Assembly: GCA_004172865.1 (NCBI GenBank) | Contig: SEBV01000001.1 | Coordinates: 62,001 to 126,000, forward strand | Length of the DNA: 64,000 nucleotides | Source: Gammaproteobacteria bacterium | GTDB lineage: Bacteria > Pseudomonadota > Gammaproteobacteria > Pseudomonadales > Cellvibrionaceae | Reading direction: 5' to 3' | Shown here: positions 17,512 through 25,576 of the stretch, in pieces | Position numbering within the stretch: the stretch's first letter is position 1 | How the letters are laid out: every line of letters begins with the position of its first letter | The notes under the pieces: model-generated | The model's input: the letters and a program-made list of their open reading frames with translations, nothing else | Database searches by the model: none | Told to the model about the DNA's origin: nothing | Program-made: the position numbers and the translations under genes

Positions 17512-18393
17512 ATGAAATATACCGTTCGCCATACAACTTCCTATAAGTACGCGCTGTCAGTGAGCAATTGCTACAACGTTGCTTATGTGTTGCCGCGCAA
17601 TACTGCTACGCAACAGGTGGACGGAATTGATATAAAAATATCGCCCATGGCAACCACGCACAACACGCGCACCGATTGTTTCGGCAATCAGTTTTTACAA
17701 TTTTCCATTGAAAAAGATCACCGCGAATTAGAGCTGAGTATTACCAGTAATATTGAAGTGAAAGATATCGAAGCTAATATTAATTTGGATTTCGGTAACC
17801 CCTGCAGCTACGTAAAATATTTGCTCGAAAATACCAAAACTATCGATTGTGTTAATGCGCGCGAATTTATGTTGGATTCGCTGATGGTGCAGGCGCAACC
17901 TTATCTCGCTGAGTATGCGGCCGCATCCTTTAGCGATGATCGTCCGTTTCTGTCAGCGGTGATGGAATTAACCCAACGAATTTTTACTGATTTTACATAC
18001 GACCCCGAATTTTCAGACATAGCAACTCCACTCGCTGATGTGTTTAAACACAAGCGTGGCGTGTGTCAGGACTTTGCGCATTTTGCGATTGGCTGTTTGC
18101 GTTCGCTCGGTTACCCCGCGCGTTACGTAAGCGGTTATCTCGAAACGTTACCGCCGCCAGGCGAAGAAAAATTAATCGGCGCCGATGCAACGCACGCCTG
18201 GTTTGCGGTTTACTCGCCGGGCGAAGGTTGGTTTGAGTTTGATCCCACCAACAACAAAGTCACTGGCGAGCAACATATTACTACTGCTTGGGGGAGGGAC
18301 TATTCAGACGTAACGCCACTTAAAGGCGTTATTTTTGGCGGTGGTCATTCGCCACAATTGTTTGTGTCGGTGGATGTGCAACGCATTGCCTAA
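17512..18393 (+). CDS. Transglutaminase-like family protein
   Basis: A 293-residue protein with the bacterial transglutaminase amino-terminal domain (KYTVRHTTSYKYALSVS) and a core domain with Cys185 (KRGVCQDFAHF), His228 (ADATHAWFAVY) and Asp244 (WFEFDPTNN). This is the standard Cys-His-Asp order, so it should be active as a peptidase or acyl transferase. No signal peptide is visible. It ends the three-gene cassette and is followed by a strong bidirectional terminator. In relatives of this cassette a proteasome-like hydrolase (Anbu) is often encoded next; none is present here. Whether it cleaves or forms amide bonds cannot be read from sequence. Confidence 0.93.
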   Translation: MKYTVRHTTSYKYALSVSNCYNVAYVLPRNTATQQVDGIDIKISPMATTHNTRTDCFGNQFLQFSIEKDHRELELSITSNIEVKDIEANINLDFGNPCSYVKYLLENTKTIDCVNAREFMLDSLMVQAQPYLAEYAAASFSDDRPFLSAVMELTQRIFTDFTYDPEFSDIATPLADVFKHKRGVCQDFAHFAIGCLRSLGYPARYVSGYLETLPPPGEEKLIGADATHAWFAVYSPGEGWFEFDPTNNKVTGEQHITTAWGRDYSDVTPLKGVIFGGGHSPQLFVSVDVQRIA

Positions 18394-18414
18394 GAAAAGT
18401 ATTCAATCTGAAAT

Positions 18415-18445
18415 AAAAAAGGCGACTCAATTAGTCGCCTTTTTT
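18415..18445. terminator. Bidirectional terminator between the cassette and the TauE-type gene
   Basis: A perfect 7-bp GC-rich stem (18421-18427 with 18433-18439) with a 5-base loop is flanked by six A on the left and six T on the right, so it works on both strands. It lies between two converging genes. Confidence 0.92.
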
Positions 18446-18460
18446 ATTTAAAAATTTTAA

Positions 18461-19243
18461 TCAGAATACTAATTTAGTCCCCGCATAAATCATCATCATG
18501 GCCAGCGCCGGGCGCAAATATTTATCCGATGCACGATTTGCCAAATGGCTGCCAATGTAAATTCCTGGCAAGGAACCCATTAATAAATTTAACAACAGCC
18601 CCCAATCCACATTGCCGAAACTTGCGTGCCCAATGCCAGCTACAAGTGTGAGCGGCACAGCATGCGCAATTTCAGTTCCCACGAGTTTTACGGTAGGCAA
18701 TAAGGGATAGAGTAGAAATAAAACTACCGTGCCCAAGGCGCCGGCACCGATGGATGTAAGCGTTACCACCGCACCTAAAATTAAACCGGTAATAAAGGTT
18801 GCTACTTCCTGCTGCTTGCGTGTCATGCGCGTAAGCCATATATCATTGCGATGGCTGTAATCCATAATTTTTTGTTTAAACAAAATTGCCAGTGCCGTGA
18901 ATAACATCGCCCAACCGAGTGAAGTTCTAATCATCTTATTAACGGTGGCGGTATCGAGCCCGCTGGAATGCAGCAACCACAAGGTTAGCAAGGATGCGGG
19001 AACGCTGCCGAGCGCGAGTACAACAGTAATGCGCCAATCAATATTGCGTTTTTTATGATGGACGTGGACGCCGCCGGATTTGGTGATTGCGGCGTAGAGT
19101 AGGTCTGTACCTACTGCGCTTGCGGGTGAAATGCCAAAGTGCAGCAAAATAGGTGTCATTAGTGAGCCGCCGCCTACTCCAGTGAGGCCGACAACGAAGC
19201 CGACGAACAGGCCTGCAAGTGCGTAGGGGTATTGAAAGTCCAT
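18461..19243 (-). CDS. TauE/SafE-family sulfite/organosulfonate-exporter-like membrane protein
   Basis: A polytopic membrane protein with about eight hydrophobic segments and the family's glycine-rich GFVVGLTGVGGGSLMTPIL near the amino terminus, repeated in weaker form mid-protein as GAVVTLTSIGAGALGT. Members export sulfite, sulfoacetate and similar anions, but the substrate is not predictable here. The longest frame begins at 19318. I prefer the ATG at 19243 (MDFQYPYALAGLFVG) because the family starts close to its first membrane segment and the extra 25 residues are polar. The ribosome-binding site is poor for either start, so the choice is uncertain. Confidence 0.82.
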   Translation of the reverse strand: MDFQYPYALAGLFVGFVVGLTGVGGGSLMTPILLHFGISPASAVGTDLLYAAITKSGGVHVHHKKRNIDWRITVVLALGSVPASLLTLWLLHSSGLDTATVNKMIRTSLGWAMLFTALAILFKQKIMDYSHRNDIWLTRMTRKQQEVATFITGLILGAVVTLTSIGAGALGTVVLFLLYPLLPTVKLVGTEIAHAVPLTLVAGIGHASFGNVDWGLLLNLLMGSLPGIYIGSHLANRASDKYLRPALAMMMIYAGTKLVF

Positions 19244-19414
19244 AAAAAGCGAAACCTGAATATGTTGATCATGCATGAATTGTTGATATATCAACAAAGG
19301 CGCGCAGGTTAACAGCATCGGCTGACTTTTATAACGATGGAATAACCCGATTTACAGTTTTCACTTCATTACCCCGTGAGAAGTGCAGTTTTCTCATCCC
19401 AAGTCTTTTTTAAG

Positions 19415-19443
19415 TTGTCATTTTAACTTATATATATTATAAA
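19415..19443 (+). promoter_or_regulatory. Sigma-70-type promoter of the first GH53 gene
   Basis: TTGTCA (19415-19420), a 17-base spacer, and TATAAA (19438-19443) match the vegetative promoter well. The predicted start of transcription is near 19450, giving a leader of about 110 bases. The hexamers sit in an AT-rich stretch with a short inverted repeat (TAAGTT/AACTTA) overlapping the -35, where a regulator could bind. Confidence 0.65.
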
Positions 19444-19451
19444 TAAGATGT

Positions 19452-19562
19452 GGATGCAGTAATGGCCGGAGGCCGATCAGCTGAGTCAATCAGCCCTTGA
19501 GTTTGGCTCAGTCATCAACTCATCAGGCATACGCCTAAAAACATAAAAATAAAGGTATAAAC
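19452..19562 (+). promoter_or_regulatory. Structured 5' leader of the first GH53 gene
   Basis: By eye the leader can fold into a three-way junction: GATG (19453-19456) with CATC (19513-19516), a GGCC hairpin with GGA loop (19464-19474), and CTGAG with CTCAG (19481-19485 with 19507-19511) holding an inner TCAA/TTGA pairing. A small AGGC/GCCT hairpin follows. AAAGG lies about 8 bases before the ATG. It does not match any riboswitch consensus I could recall. Function is unproven. Confidence 0.4.
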
Positions 19563-20567
19563 ATGAAACTATCAATGAGCGCGCGCTTAATGGCCGCAGC
19601 GGGTCTATTACTATCATCTTCCTTGTCATCAGCTGCTGTGGTTAAAGGTGCGGATGTCAGCTGGACCTCCGAGATCGAAGCCAACGGTTACAAGTACTAC
19701 AACCGAAGTGGTGTACAAAAAGACATCTTCGCGATTATGAAAGAACAGGGTATGACTGCTGCGCGTTTGCGTGTGTGGGTTAACCCGGCGCAAGGTTGGT
19801 ACAACTCAACGCAGGACGTTGTCGCTAAAGCCAAGCGCGCTAAAGCGGCTGGTTTAAGTGTGATGATCGACTTCCACTACAGCGACAGCTGGGCAGACCC
19901 AGGCCAGCAAACCAAGCCCGCAGCTTGGGCCAGCTACTCCTTTACGCAATTGATGGATGCAGTCTATAACCACACGACTTTTGTGTTGCAGGCGGTGAAA
20001 GACGCAGGCGTGACGCCGCTTTGGGTGCAAGTGGGCAACGAAACCAGCAATGGCATGTTGTGGAATGACGGTAAAGCGTCGACCAATATGAAGAATTATG
20101 CGTGGTTAACCAATACGGGCTACAACGCATCCAAGAGTATTTTTCCCAACGCAAAAGTTGTTGTGCATTTGGCGAACTGTTTTAAAAATGCTGACAACCG
20201 CTGGTTGTTCGATGGCTTGGTCGCCAATGGTGCCAAGTTCGATGTGCTGGGCTTCTCCGATTATCCCACCAACGTATCGGGCTCCACTTGGCAAACGATC
20301 AACGCGTCTTGCTTAACGAATCTCAACGATATGGTAAGCCGTTATGGTAAAGAGGTAATGATTAGCGAGATCGGAGTGCCCTGGGATAACTCATCTGCGC
20401 AGACCATCGTGAAAGATATGGTGACCAAAGTCGGTCAGGTAACGGGTGGTAAAGGCATCGGCATCTTTTACTGGGAGCCAGAAGCGCGTCCAGGTTGGAG
20501 TGGCTACACCATGGGCGCTATGGATGCCAATGGCAAAGCAACTGCTGCGTGGGATGCATTTAAATAA
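19563..20567 (+). CDS. Secreted GH53 endo-beta-1,4-galactanase
   Basis: GH53 enzymes cut beta-1,4-galactan, a side chain of pectin, inside the chain. The 334-residue protein has a signal peptide (cleavage near residue 25, after SSLSSAA) and then a single TIM-barrel. Motifs are GADVSWTSEIE, RLRVWVNP, and MIDFHYSDSWADPGQQ. The acid/base is Glu160 in VQVGNETSNGM and the nucleophile is Glu269 in MISEIGVPWD. No carbohydrate-binding module is attached, and the length is that of a bare catalytic domain. A second GH53 with different sequence lies at 25.6-26.7 kb in the galactan locus, so this copy may act on another chain length or at another site. It has its own promoter, leader and terminator. Confidence 0.94.
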   Translation: MKLSMSARLMAAAGLLLSSSLSSAAVVKGADVSWTSEIEANGYKYYNRSGVQKDIFAIMKEQGMTAARLRVWVNPAQGWYNSTQDVVAKAKRAKAAGLSVMIDFHYSDSWADPGQQTKPAAWASYSFTQLMDAVYNHTTFVLQAVKDAGVTPLWVQVGNETSNGMLWNDGKASTNMKNYAWLTNTGYNASKSIFPNAKVVVHLANCFKNADNRWLFDGLVANGAKFDVLGFSDYPTNVSGSTWQTINASCLTNLNDMVSRYGKEVMISEIGVPWDNSSAQTIVKDMVTKVGQVTGGKGIGIFYWEPEARPGWSGYTMGAMDANGKATAAWDAFK

Positions 20568-20583
20568 TTCATCATTGCCATTC

Positions 20584-20618
20584 AAAGCCAATCAGCCGCA
20601 CGGTTGGTTGGCTTTTTT
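20584..20618 (+). terminator. Intrinsic terminator after the first GH53 gene
   Basis: GCCAATC (20587-20593) pairs with GGTTGGC (20606-20612, one wobble), followed by a run of seven T. It lies about 20 bases after the stop codon. Confidence 0.88.
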
Positions 20619-20836
20619 TATTTATGGTCGCGATAAATTAATGGCTGTAATCCAGCAGTGGCGCCAGAAATGGACTAGAGTTTGAAAGACAAAGTAAAGC
20701 TGATTGCGGAATGTTGATTTTCGTGCCAGATTAATCGTTTTATATGATAACTCTCCTTCACATGCAAAACTGATCGATTATCTAGCCCATTGCAACCTTT
20801 TCGGGTGTCTTGCCAGACCCGCAGTAGAGAAGTTTG

Positions 20837-22165
20837 ATGACAGCACCAACCTACGCCTCCCTTGGCAAATATATGGATTTATTGCTCGACGCTATTTGCG
20901 TGGTAGATAGCGACGGGCGATTTATTTATGTAAGTGCCGGGTGCGAGCGAATTTTCGGTTACCGCCAGGAAGAGCTGATCGGCCTGCAAATGATTGACTT
21001 GGTATTTCCCGAAGACCGGGAAATAACTCTGCAGACGGTTAAGCGAATTGTTGCCGGTGAAGCACAGCCCCAATTTGAAAACCGCTATGTGCGAAAAGAT
21101 GGTGAAATCGTTCATATCATGTGGTCTGCGCGGTGGTCAGAGGCGGATCAATGTCGGGTTGCCGTAGCGCGCGATATTACCGGCCGAAAGCGCACCGAGG
21201 TTCTTCAAGCAGCGCTCTATGCCATTTCGGAAGCGGCGCACGCGGCGGATGATTTGCAGGCTTTGTATAAATCGATTCACTGCATTATTAGCGGGCTCTT
21301 ACCTGCGATAAACTTTTCTATTGCGCTCTACGATCAGGAGCGAGATCAAGTTAGTTTTCCTTATCACGTCAACGAACTCGTACCGCAACTGCAGCCGCAG
21401 AAAATTGATTCCAACACGCCGTGGGCATACGTCATTCAAAACGGTCAGCCGTTATTATTTAGTAGCACTGACGAAAATATTACGTACGACTTACCAATAC
21501 CAAAAAATTACGTTCACACCTGGCTCGGCGTACCACTTAAGTCGCGCAAAAATACCATCGGCGCTTTGGTGGTACAAAGTTACTGCGGCAATGCGCATTA
21601 CACCGAAAAAGATCAGGAGCTTTTGCAATTTGTATCCACACAAGTTGCCACCGCGATTGAGCGAAAACAAATCATTGAGCGTTTACAAAGCCTCGCACTT
21701 TACGATCAGCTTACGCAATTACCCAATCGCAGATTATTCCATGACCGTTTGCAATCGGCACTGACCAGAGCAGCCCGCAGTGGAAGTCCATTGTCGATTT
21801 TCTATCTCGATTTGGAAAAATTTAAAGCCGTCAATGATGCATTCGGTCATGCGATGGGTGATTTGTTGCTGGAAAAAGTAGCGCGTCGCCTTGAGCAGTG
21901 CGTACGCGATAGCGACACAGTTGCGCGCATGGGTGGTGATGAATTTGTGGTGTTGTTAGAAAATATTAATTTCCCGGAGAAAAGCATCGAACTGGCAGAA
22001 AATATACGCAATGCATTCGGTGCCGCTTTCGATTTAATGGGCGAAAAAGTCCATATTTTACCGAGTATTGGCATTTCGAGTTTTCCATTGCATGGCAGCG
22101 ATGAGAAGCAATTATTGCGCTATGCAGATGACGCTATGTACGCGGCTAAAAATAAAAGTAATTAA
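20837..22165 (+). CDS. PAS-GAF-GGDEF diguanylate cyclase
   Basis: A 442-residue sensor that should make cyclic di-GMP from two GTP. The order is a PAS domain (about 8-118, ICVVDSDGRFIYVSAGCERIF), a GAF domain (about 135-280), and a GGDEF domain (about 285-440). The catalytic loop is an intact GGDEF (residues 366-370) and the RxxD inhibitory site, RDSD, lies five residues before it, so feedback inhibition is expected. No EAL domain and no membrane segment are visible, so it is cytoplasmic. The frame starts at a TTG at 20834 directly followed by ATG; the ATG is preferred, with AGAAG just upstream. Confidence 0.93.
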   Translation: MTAPTYASLGKYMDLLLDAICVVDSDGRFIYVSAGCERIFGYRQEELIGLQMIDLVFPEDREITLQTVKRIVAGEAQPQFENRYVRKDGEIVHIMWSARWSEADQCRVAVARDITGRKRTEVLQAALYAISEAAHAADDLQALYKSIHCIISGLLPAINFSIALYDQERDQVSFPYHVNELVPQLQPQKIDSNTPWAYVIQNGQPLLFSSTDENITYDLPIPKNYVHTWLGVPLKSRKNTIGALVVQSYCGNAHYTEKDQELLQFVSTQVATAIERKQIIERLQSLALYDQLTQLPNRRLFHDRLQSALTRAARSGSPLSIFYLDLEKFKAVNDAFGHAMGDLLLEKVARRLEQCVRDSDTVARMGGDEFVVLLENINFPEKSIELAENIRNAFGAAFDLMGEKVHILPSIGISSFPLHGSDEKQLLRYADDAMYAAKNKSN

Positions 22166-22167
22166 AT

Positions 22168-22848
22168 TTAATCGTCCACCTCAATGGCTTTTATAAAAGT
22201 TTTCTTGCCTTTGGTAAAACGTTTTAGCGTATTGGGTTCCGCAAAAACTTCCAGTAATGCAGTCGTGAAATCATAAGCTCGCGAATCCAATCCTGAATTT
22301 TGTACTGCACCTTCAAATCCCTGCGAGTGAGCATTGCCAAACATGGCTATGGATTCCACAAAGCTATTTTCGATGGAAAGATTTGCAGGATCATTAAAAG
22401 ATTCTTCGCAGGCGATAGCATTAGTCGCGTGAAAATTTCTGCACTTGAATGGGCGCACCGAATAAATACTGCATTGGTTATCCACCAGGAAAACGCATTT
22501 TATATTGGTGGTGAGGTGTTGTTCGGGCGTTAAATTTCGAATAATTTTTGCATTTTCTTCTGCTTCATTGAGCAAGTTTTTGATCTGCAGGGGAGCCCAG
22601 TTCTTTTGCAAATGATCTTTAATCAAAAACATTTCGTGCGCACGCACTTCTACTTTGTAATGGCAACAATAGGCGCAGCCCGCTTTGCAGGCAGGTTTGG
22701 TTAAGGATGCATCGGTTGAAGTTGCTATAAGATTTTCATAGCGCACGAAAGATTTTTTCAGTGCGGCTTGCGCTGTTTTTTCTCTACCGAGATCGGTCAA
22801 TGCCGTCGTAAATTCAGCGACAGCGGCCTGATTGTAAATGTCATCCAT
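22168..22848 (-). CDS. YkgJ-family cysteine-cluster protein
   Basis: A 226-residue protein with the metal-binding cysteine cluster CKAGCAYCCHYKVEV (about residues 59-73) and a second cysteine set in CVFLVDNQCSIYSVRPFKC, the pattern of the YkgJ/CxxCxxCC family (PF03692), thought to bind zinc or iron. The biochemical role is unknown. It converges on the cyclase gene with only two bases between stops, and has no terminator between them. It is transcribed away from the galactan locus terminator. Confidence 0.88.
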   Translation of the reverse strand: MDDIYNQAAVAEFTTALTDLGREKTAQAALKKSFVRYENLIATSTDASLTKPACKAGCAYCCHYKVEVRAHEMFLIKDHLQKNWAPLQIKNLLNEAEENAKIIRNLTPEQHLTTNIKCVFLVDNQCSIYSVRPFKCRNFHATNAIACEESFNDPANLSIENSFVESIAMFGNAHSQGFEGAVQNSGLDSRAYDFTTALLEVFAEPNTLKRFTKGKKTFIKAIEVDD

Positions 22849-22984
22849 AGAGGTTTTGATTTGCTCCGAAAGCTATCTGGATTCGCTCCGAAATTAAGTC
22901 GCGCGTTTCAGTCTTTGTGTGGTGGATGCTAGGACGCGTGTTGCGGCGCGCAGGTTACCTAAAATCATAAACCTTAGGCAATAA

Positions 22985-23017
22985 AAAAGGCTGATTTGCA
23001 CTGCAAATCAGCCTTTT
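22985..23017 (-). terminator. Terminator of the galactan operon
   Basis: A perfect 16-bp inverted repeat (22985-23000 with 23002-23017, ends AAAA/TTTT). Read on the minus strand the stem is followed by T residues (22990 down to 22985, extended by more A on the plus strand). It lies about 45 bases past the GH2 stop. It could also act on the plus strand. Confidence 0.9.
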
Positions 23018-23061
23018 ACGTTTATAAATCGCTGGTTTTGTGAGTTACATGATAATTGAAC

Positions 23062-25428
23062 TTACAAAGCCAATTCGCCTGCCGTTAAATCCTTAGCTTG
23101 CGCGCTGATACTTACGCCATGTAGGTTGTCGCCAATTTCAATTAATGCGCTGGCAATGCCATCAATCGTATTTATTTCCACCGGGCTCACGATTTTTGCG
23201 GCGCCTTTAACACTGAAATTAACGGCGATATTATTATCGTGAGTGGGGTTGTTGTTCGCATCGCGTAGTTGTGCGCGCACAAATACAACATCCTTAACAC
23301 CAGCTTGCGGCGCTTTCCCGCTGCTATCCACACTCACGCTCAGTTGCGTTGGTTTGCCTGCGGTAACCACTTTATATTCAGCGGCAGATTTATCGCCTAC
23401 ATAAGCAACGGCTTTCAATTCACCTGCAGCAAATTGTTTTACTGCAAAGGTAAATGGTGGATGTTTTAAATGGTCAGTGGTTGCGTTGGCGTCAGGTTTT
23501 TGTTTGCCGAGCGATTCACCGTTTAAAAATAATTCTACTTCGTCCGCATTACTAAATACGCGAACATTGAGTGCAGATTTATCATTCCATTCGCTGGCAA
23601 TAAATACCATTGGGCCGCTCCCAAACTTGTCGGATTTCTCGCTAATATCGCGCTGGCTTTGATAAAAGAAATAACTGTATTTTGGCAAACGCTCAATACT
23701 CATAATGCCAGACGATTCCAAATCCGGTGAGTAACCGCGATTGTAATCAAACATTACCCAGTAGCCGTCTGCAAACGCGGGTGTTGTAAAATTATCATTA
23801 TGGGCTTCCTGAATATTTGAAGCTTGTTGCAATAAACGTTTTTCGCCATCGCCTAATAATTGGCGGCTGGAACGGTCAGCTTGTAATAAATTTCCCCAGG
23901 CGGTTTGGTTTAAGCCGGCATTCATTGCGTAGTATTCCCAGTCGCCGTATTCGCTCACATTGTAAGGCTTGGTAGGCGTTACATAATGTTGCAAACGATG
24001 TTGACGCGCTTGCAAATAAATATCGTAACCATATTCTTGCCAGCCCGCTGAGTAAACATTTTTGCCGGGATATTCTTCGTGAACAATTTTAGTGAGCGAA
24101 TCAATAAAGGGTTCGGTCATCCATGATTCGTTAAGCGAACATTCCCATGCGAGAACAGAAGCGTGGTTGCGGTCGCGGCGAATTAAATCGCGACAAGTTT
24201 GTTGCACTTGCGCTTGAAAGGCGGCATCTTCAGAAAAATATTGCCAACCTAAAACCGAATCCAACAGCACTAAACCTAATTCATCGGCGGCCGCCATAAA
24301 TGCGGGTGAATGCGGATAATGTGAAAGGCGTACATAATCAAAACCCGCTGCTTTCATGCGCACTGCATCGCGATAATCTGCTGCGTCAGAAGTGGCGTAG
24401 CCGACGTAAGGATGTTCCTGATGGCGATTCACACCGCGCAAAAATGTTTTCTTTCCATTAATTAATAATTGGTGATCTGCGGTAAAGGTAAATTCGCGAA
24501 TACCAATGCGCGTGCTTTCTTCCTCAACTAAGTTATCGCCATCAAATACCTGTGTGACTAAGTTGTAGAGATGCGGAGTTTGCGGCGACCATAATAATGG
24601 GTTGCTCACATTTAATTGGCTTTCAACATCCTGCGTGGTTTGAGTAGCAATTTTCTGCACAGCGCTTTTCGCTTCTGCGATAAGTTTTTCGCCGTCTAAT
24701 AATTTTTGGATAACGTGAAAGCTTTTCTCATTCGAGCTGCTGTTGACCAAGTTGGTTTTAACATTGACCGTTGCTTTAGCGTCGGTAACTTCAGGATAGG
24801 TTACAAAAATCCCACCACCTGCGGTTTTACTCGCGGTAATAGCGTCGCTAATATAAAGCTCATTTTTTACGACGAAATAAACGTTTCGGTACAAACCGCC
24901 GTAAGTATTAAAGTCCAAATCTTTTAGAGGTTTTGGGCCGGTCACAGCGCTATCGCGATTGTTCAAATGCACAACCAATTCGTTGGGTGCATCGAATTTT
25001 AGATCGCTGGAAAGATTAACAGTAAAGGGTAAATAGCCCCCGAGATGGCTGCCGATTTTTTTACCGTTTAAAAATACTTCTGCAGCATTCATCGCCGCTT
25101 CAAAGCGGATAAATACGGGTTTATGCTGCCATGCCGGGTCGGCAGTAATAGTTTTTTTATACCATGCGTCACCTTGCCATTGGTTTTTAACCACAAGCTC
25201 TTCAATGCGAGTTGTGTGCGGTAATTTTACGGGTTCCCATTTTCCGTTTGCAGTCGCCGTTGCTAAATCTGGCGCTGGTGCGTCGGCACGAATAAATTGC
25301 CAATCGCTATTTAATAAATTTTCGCTCGCCAAGGGAGTTTGTTTTGTTTCGTGATGGCAGGCGCTCAATAAACTTGTTAGCGCGATTGCGAGGCCTATTT
25401 TTAAAAAATGTGGTGATGTGTTTTTCAT
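23062..25428 (-). CDS. GH2-family beta-galactosidase-type lipoprotein
   Basis: A 788-residue GH2 enzyme with a lipoprotein signal (LSAC lipobox, Cys24). It follows the GH2 order: sugar-binding domain (about 35-195, with GDAWYKKTI and LGGYLPF), Ig-like domain (about 200-310), and TIM barrel (about 315-590). The acid/base is Glu434 in SLNESWM and the nucleophile Glu493 in NVSEYGDWE. Extra Ig-like domains follow to the end (about 600-788, including KAVAYVGDK and a Big-type repeat). Beta-galactosidase activity is inferred from the adjacent galactanase; GH2 also holds other glycosidases. The lipid anchor fits trimming of galacto-oligosaccharides at the membrane. It is the last gene of the GH53-GH2 unit. 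Confidence 0.88.
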   Translation of the reverse strand: MKNTSPHFLKIGLAIALTSLLSACHHETKQTPLASENLLNSDWQFIRADAPAPDLATATANGKWEPVKLPHTTRIEELVVKNQWQGDAWYKKTITADPAWQHKPVFIRFEAAMNAAEVFLNGKKIGSHLGGYLPFTVNLSSDLKFDAPNELVVHLNNRDSAVTGPKPLKDLDFNTYGGLYRNVYFVVKNELYISDAITASKTAGGGIFVTYPEVTDAKATVNVKTNLVNSSSNEKSFHVIQKLLDGEKLIAEAKSAVQKIATQTTQDVESQLNVSNPLLWSPQTPHLYNLVTQVFDGDNLVEEESTRIGIREFTFTADHQLLINGKKTFLRGVNRHQEHPYVGYATSDAADYRDAVRMKAAGFDYVRLSHYPHSPAFMAAADELGLVLLDSVLGWQYFSEDAAFQAQVQQTCRDLIRRDRNHASVLAWECSLNESWMTEPFIDSLTKIVHEEYPGKNVYSAGWQEYGYDIYLQARQHRLQHYVTPTKPYNVSEYGDWEYYAMNAGLNQTAWGNLLQADRSSRQLLGDGEKRLLQQASNIQEAHNDNFTTPAFADGYWVMFDYNRGYSPDLESSGIMSIERLPKYSYFFYQSQRDISEKSDKFGSGPMVFIASEWNDKSALNVRVFSNADEVELFLNGESLGKQKPDANATTDHLKHPPFTFAVKQFAAGELKAVAYVGDKSAAEYKVVTAGKPTQLSVSVDSSGKAPQAGVKDVVFVRAQLRDANNNPTHDNNIAVNFSVKGAAKIVSPVEINTIDGIASALIEIGDNLHGVSISAQAKDLTAGELAL

Positions 25429-25482
25429 AATTATTTCTCACAAAAAAGAGATTAATTCTTACAGTTAATTTTTATGTGGAAC

Positions 25483-25511
25483 TCGTCATCCCCGCTACGC
25501 GAGGATGACGA
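25483..25511. repeat. REP-like palindrome between the GH53 and GH2 genes
   Basis: Nine-base perfect arms (25483-25491 and 25503-25511, TCGTCATCC with GGATGACGA) enclose a further CGC-tac-GCG stem. The composition matches the short intergenic palindromes common in proteobacteria (GTCATCCCCGC type). Only one copy was seen in the window, between two co-directional genes, where it might tune the mRNA level of the downstream GH2. Confidence 0.7.
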
Positions 25512-25576
25512 CTCCCTTCTTGTTCGCATTGAATTATTTTAAAAATTCGAGCAGCTAACACGATTGCTAAATAAAT

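Noticed and set aside
19452-19562. Cyclic di-GMP riboswitch before GH53
   Set aside because: The neighbouring cyclase makes the idea tempting, but the conserved GEMM core segments are not present, so only a generic structured leader is reported.
21321-21764. 147-codon ORF in a second frame of the cyclase gene
   Set aside because: It overlaps the GAF and GGDEF coding region, whose frame is clearly the real one.
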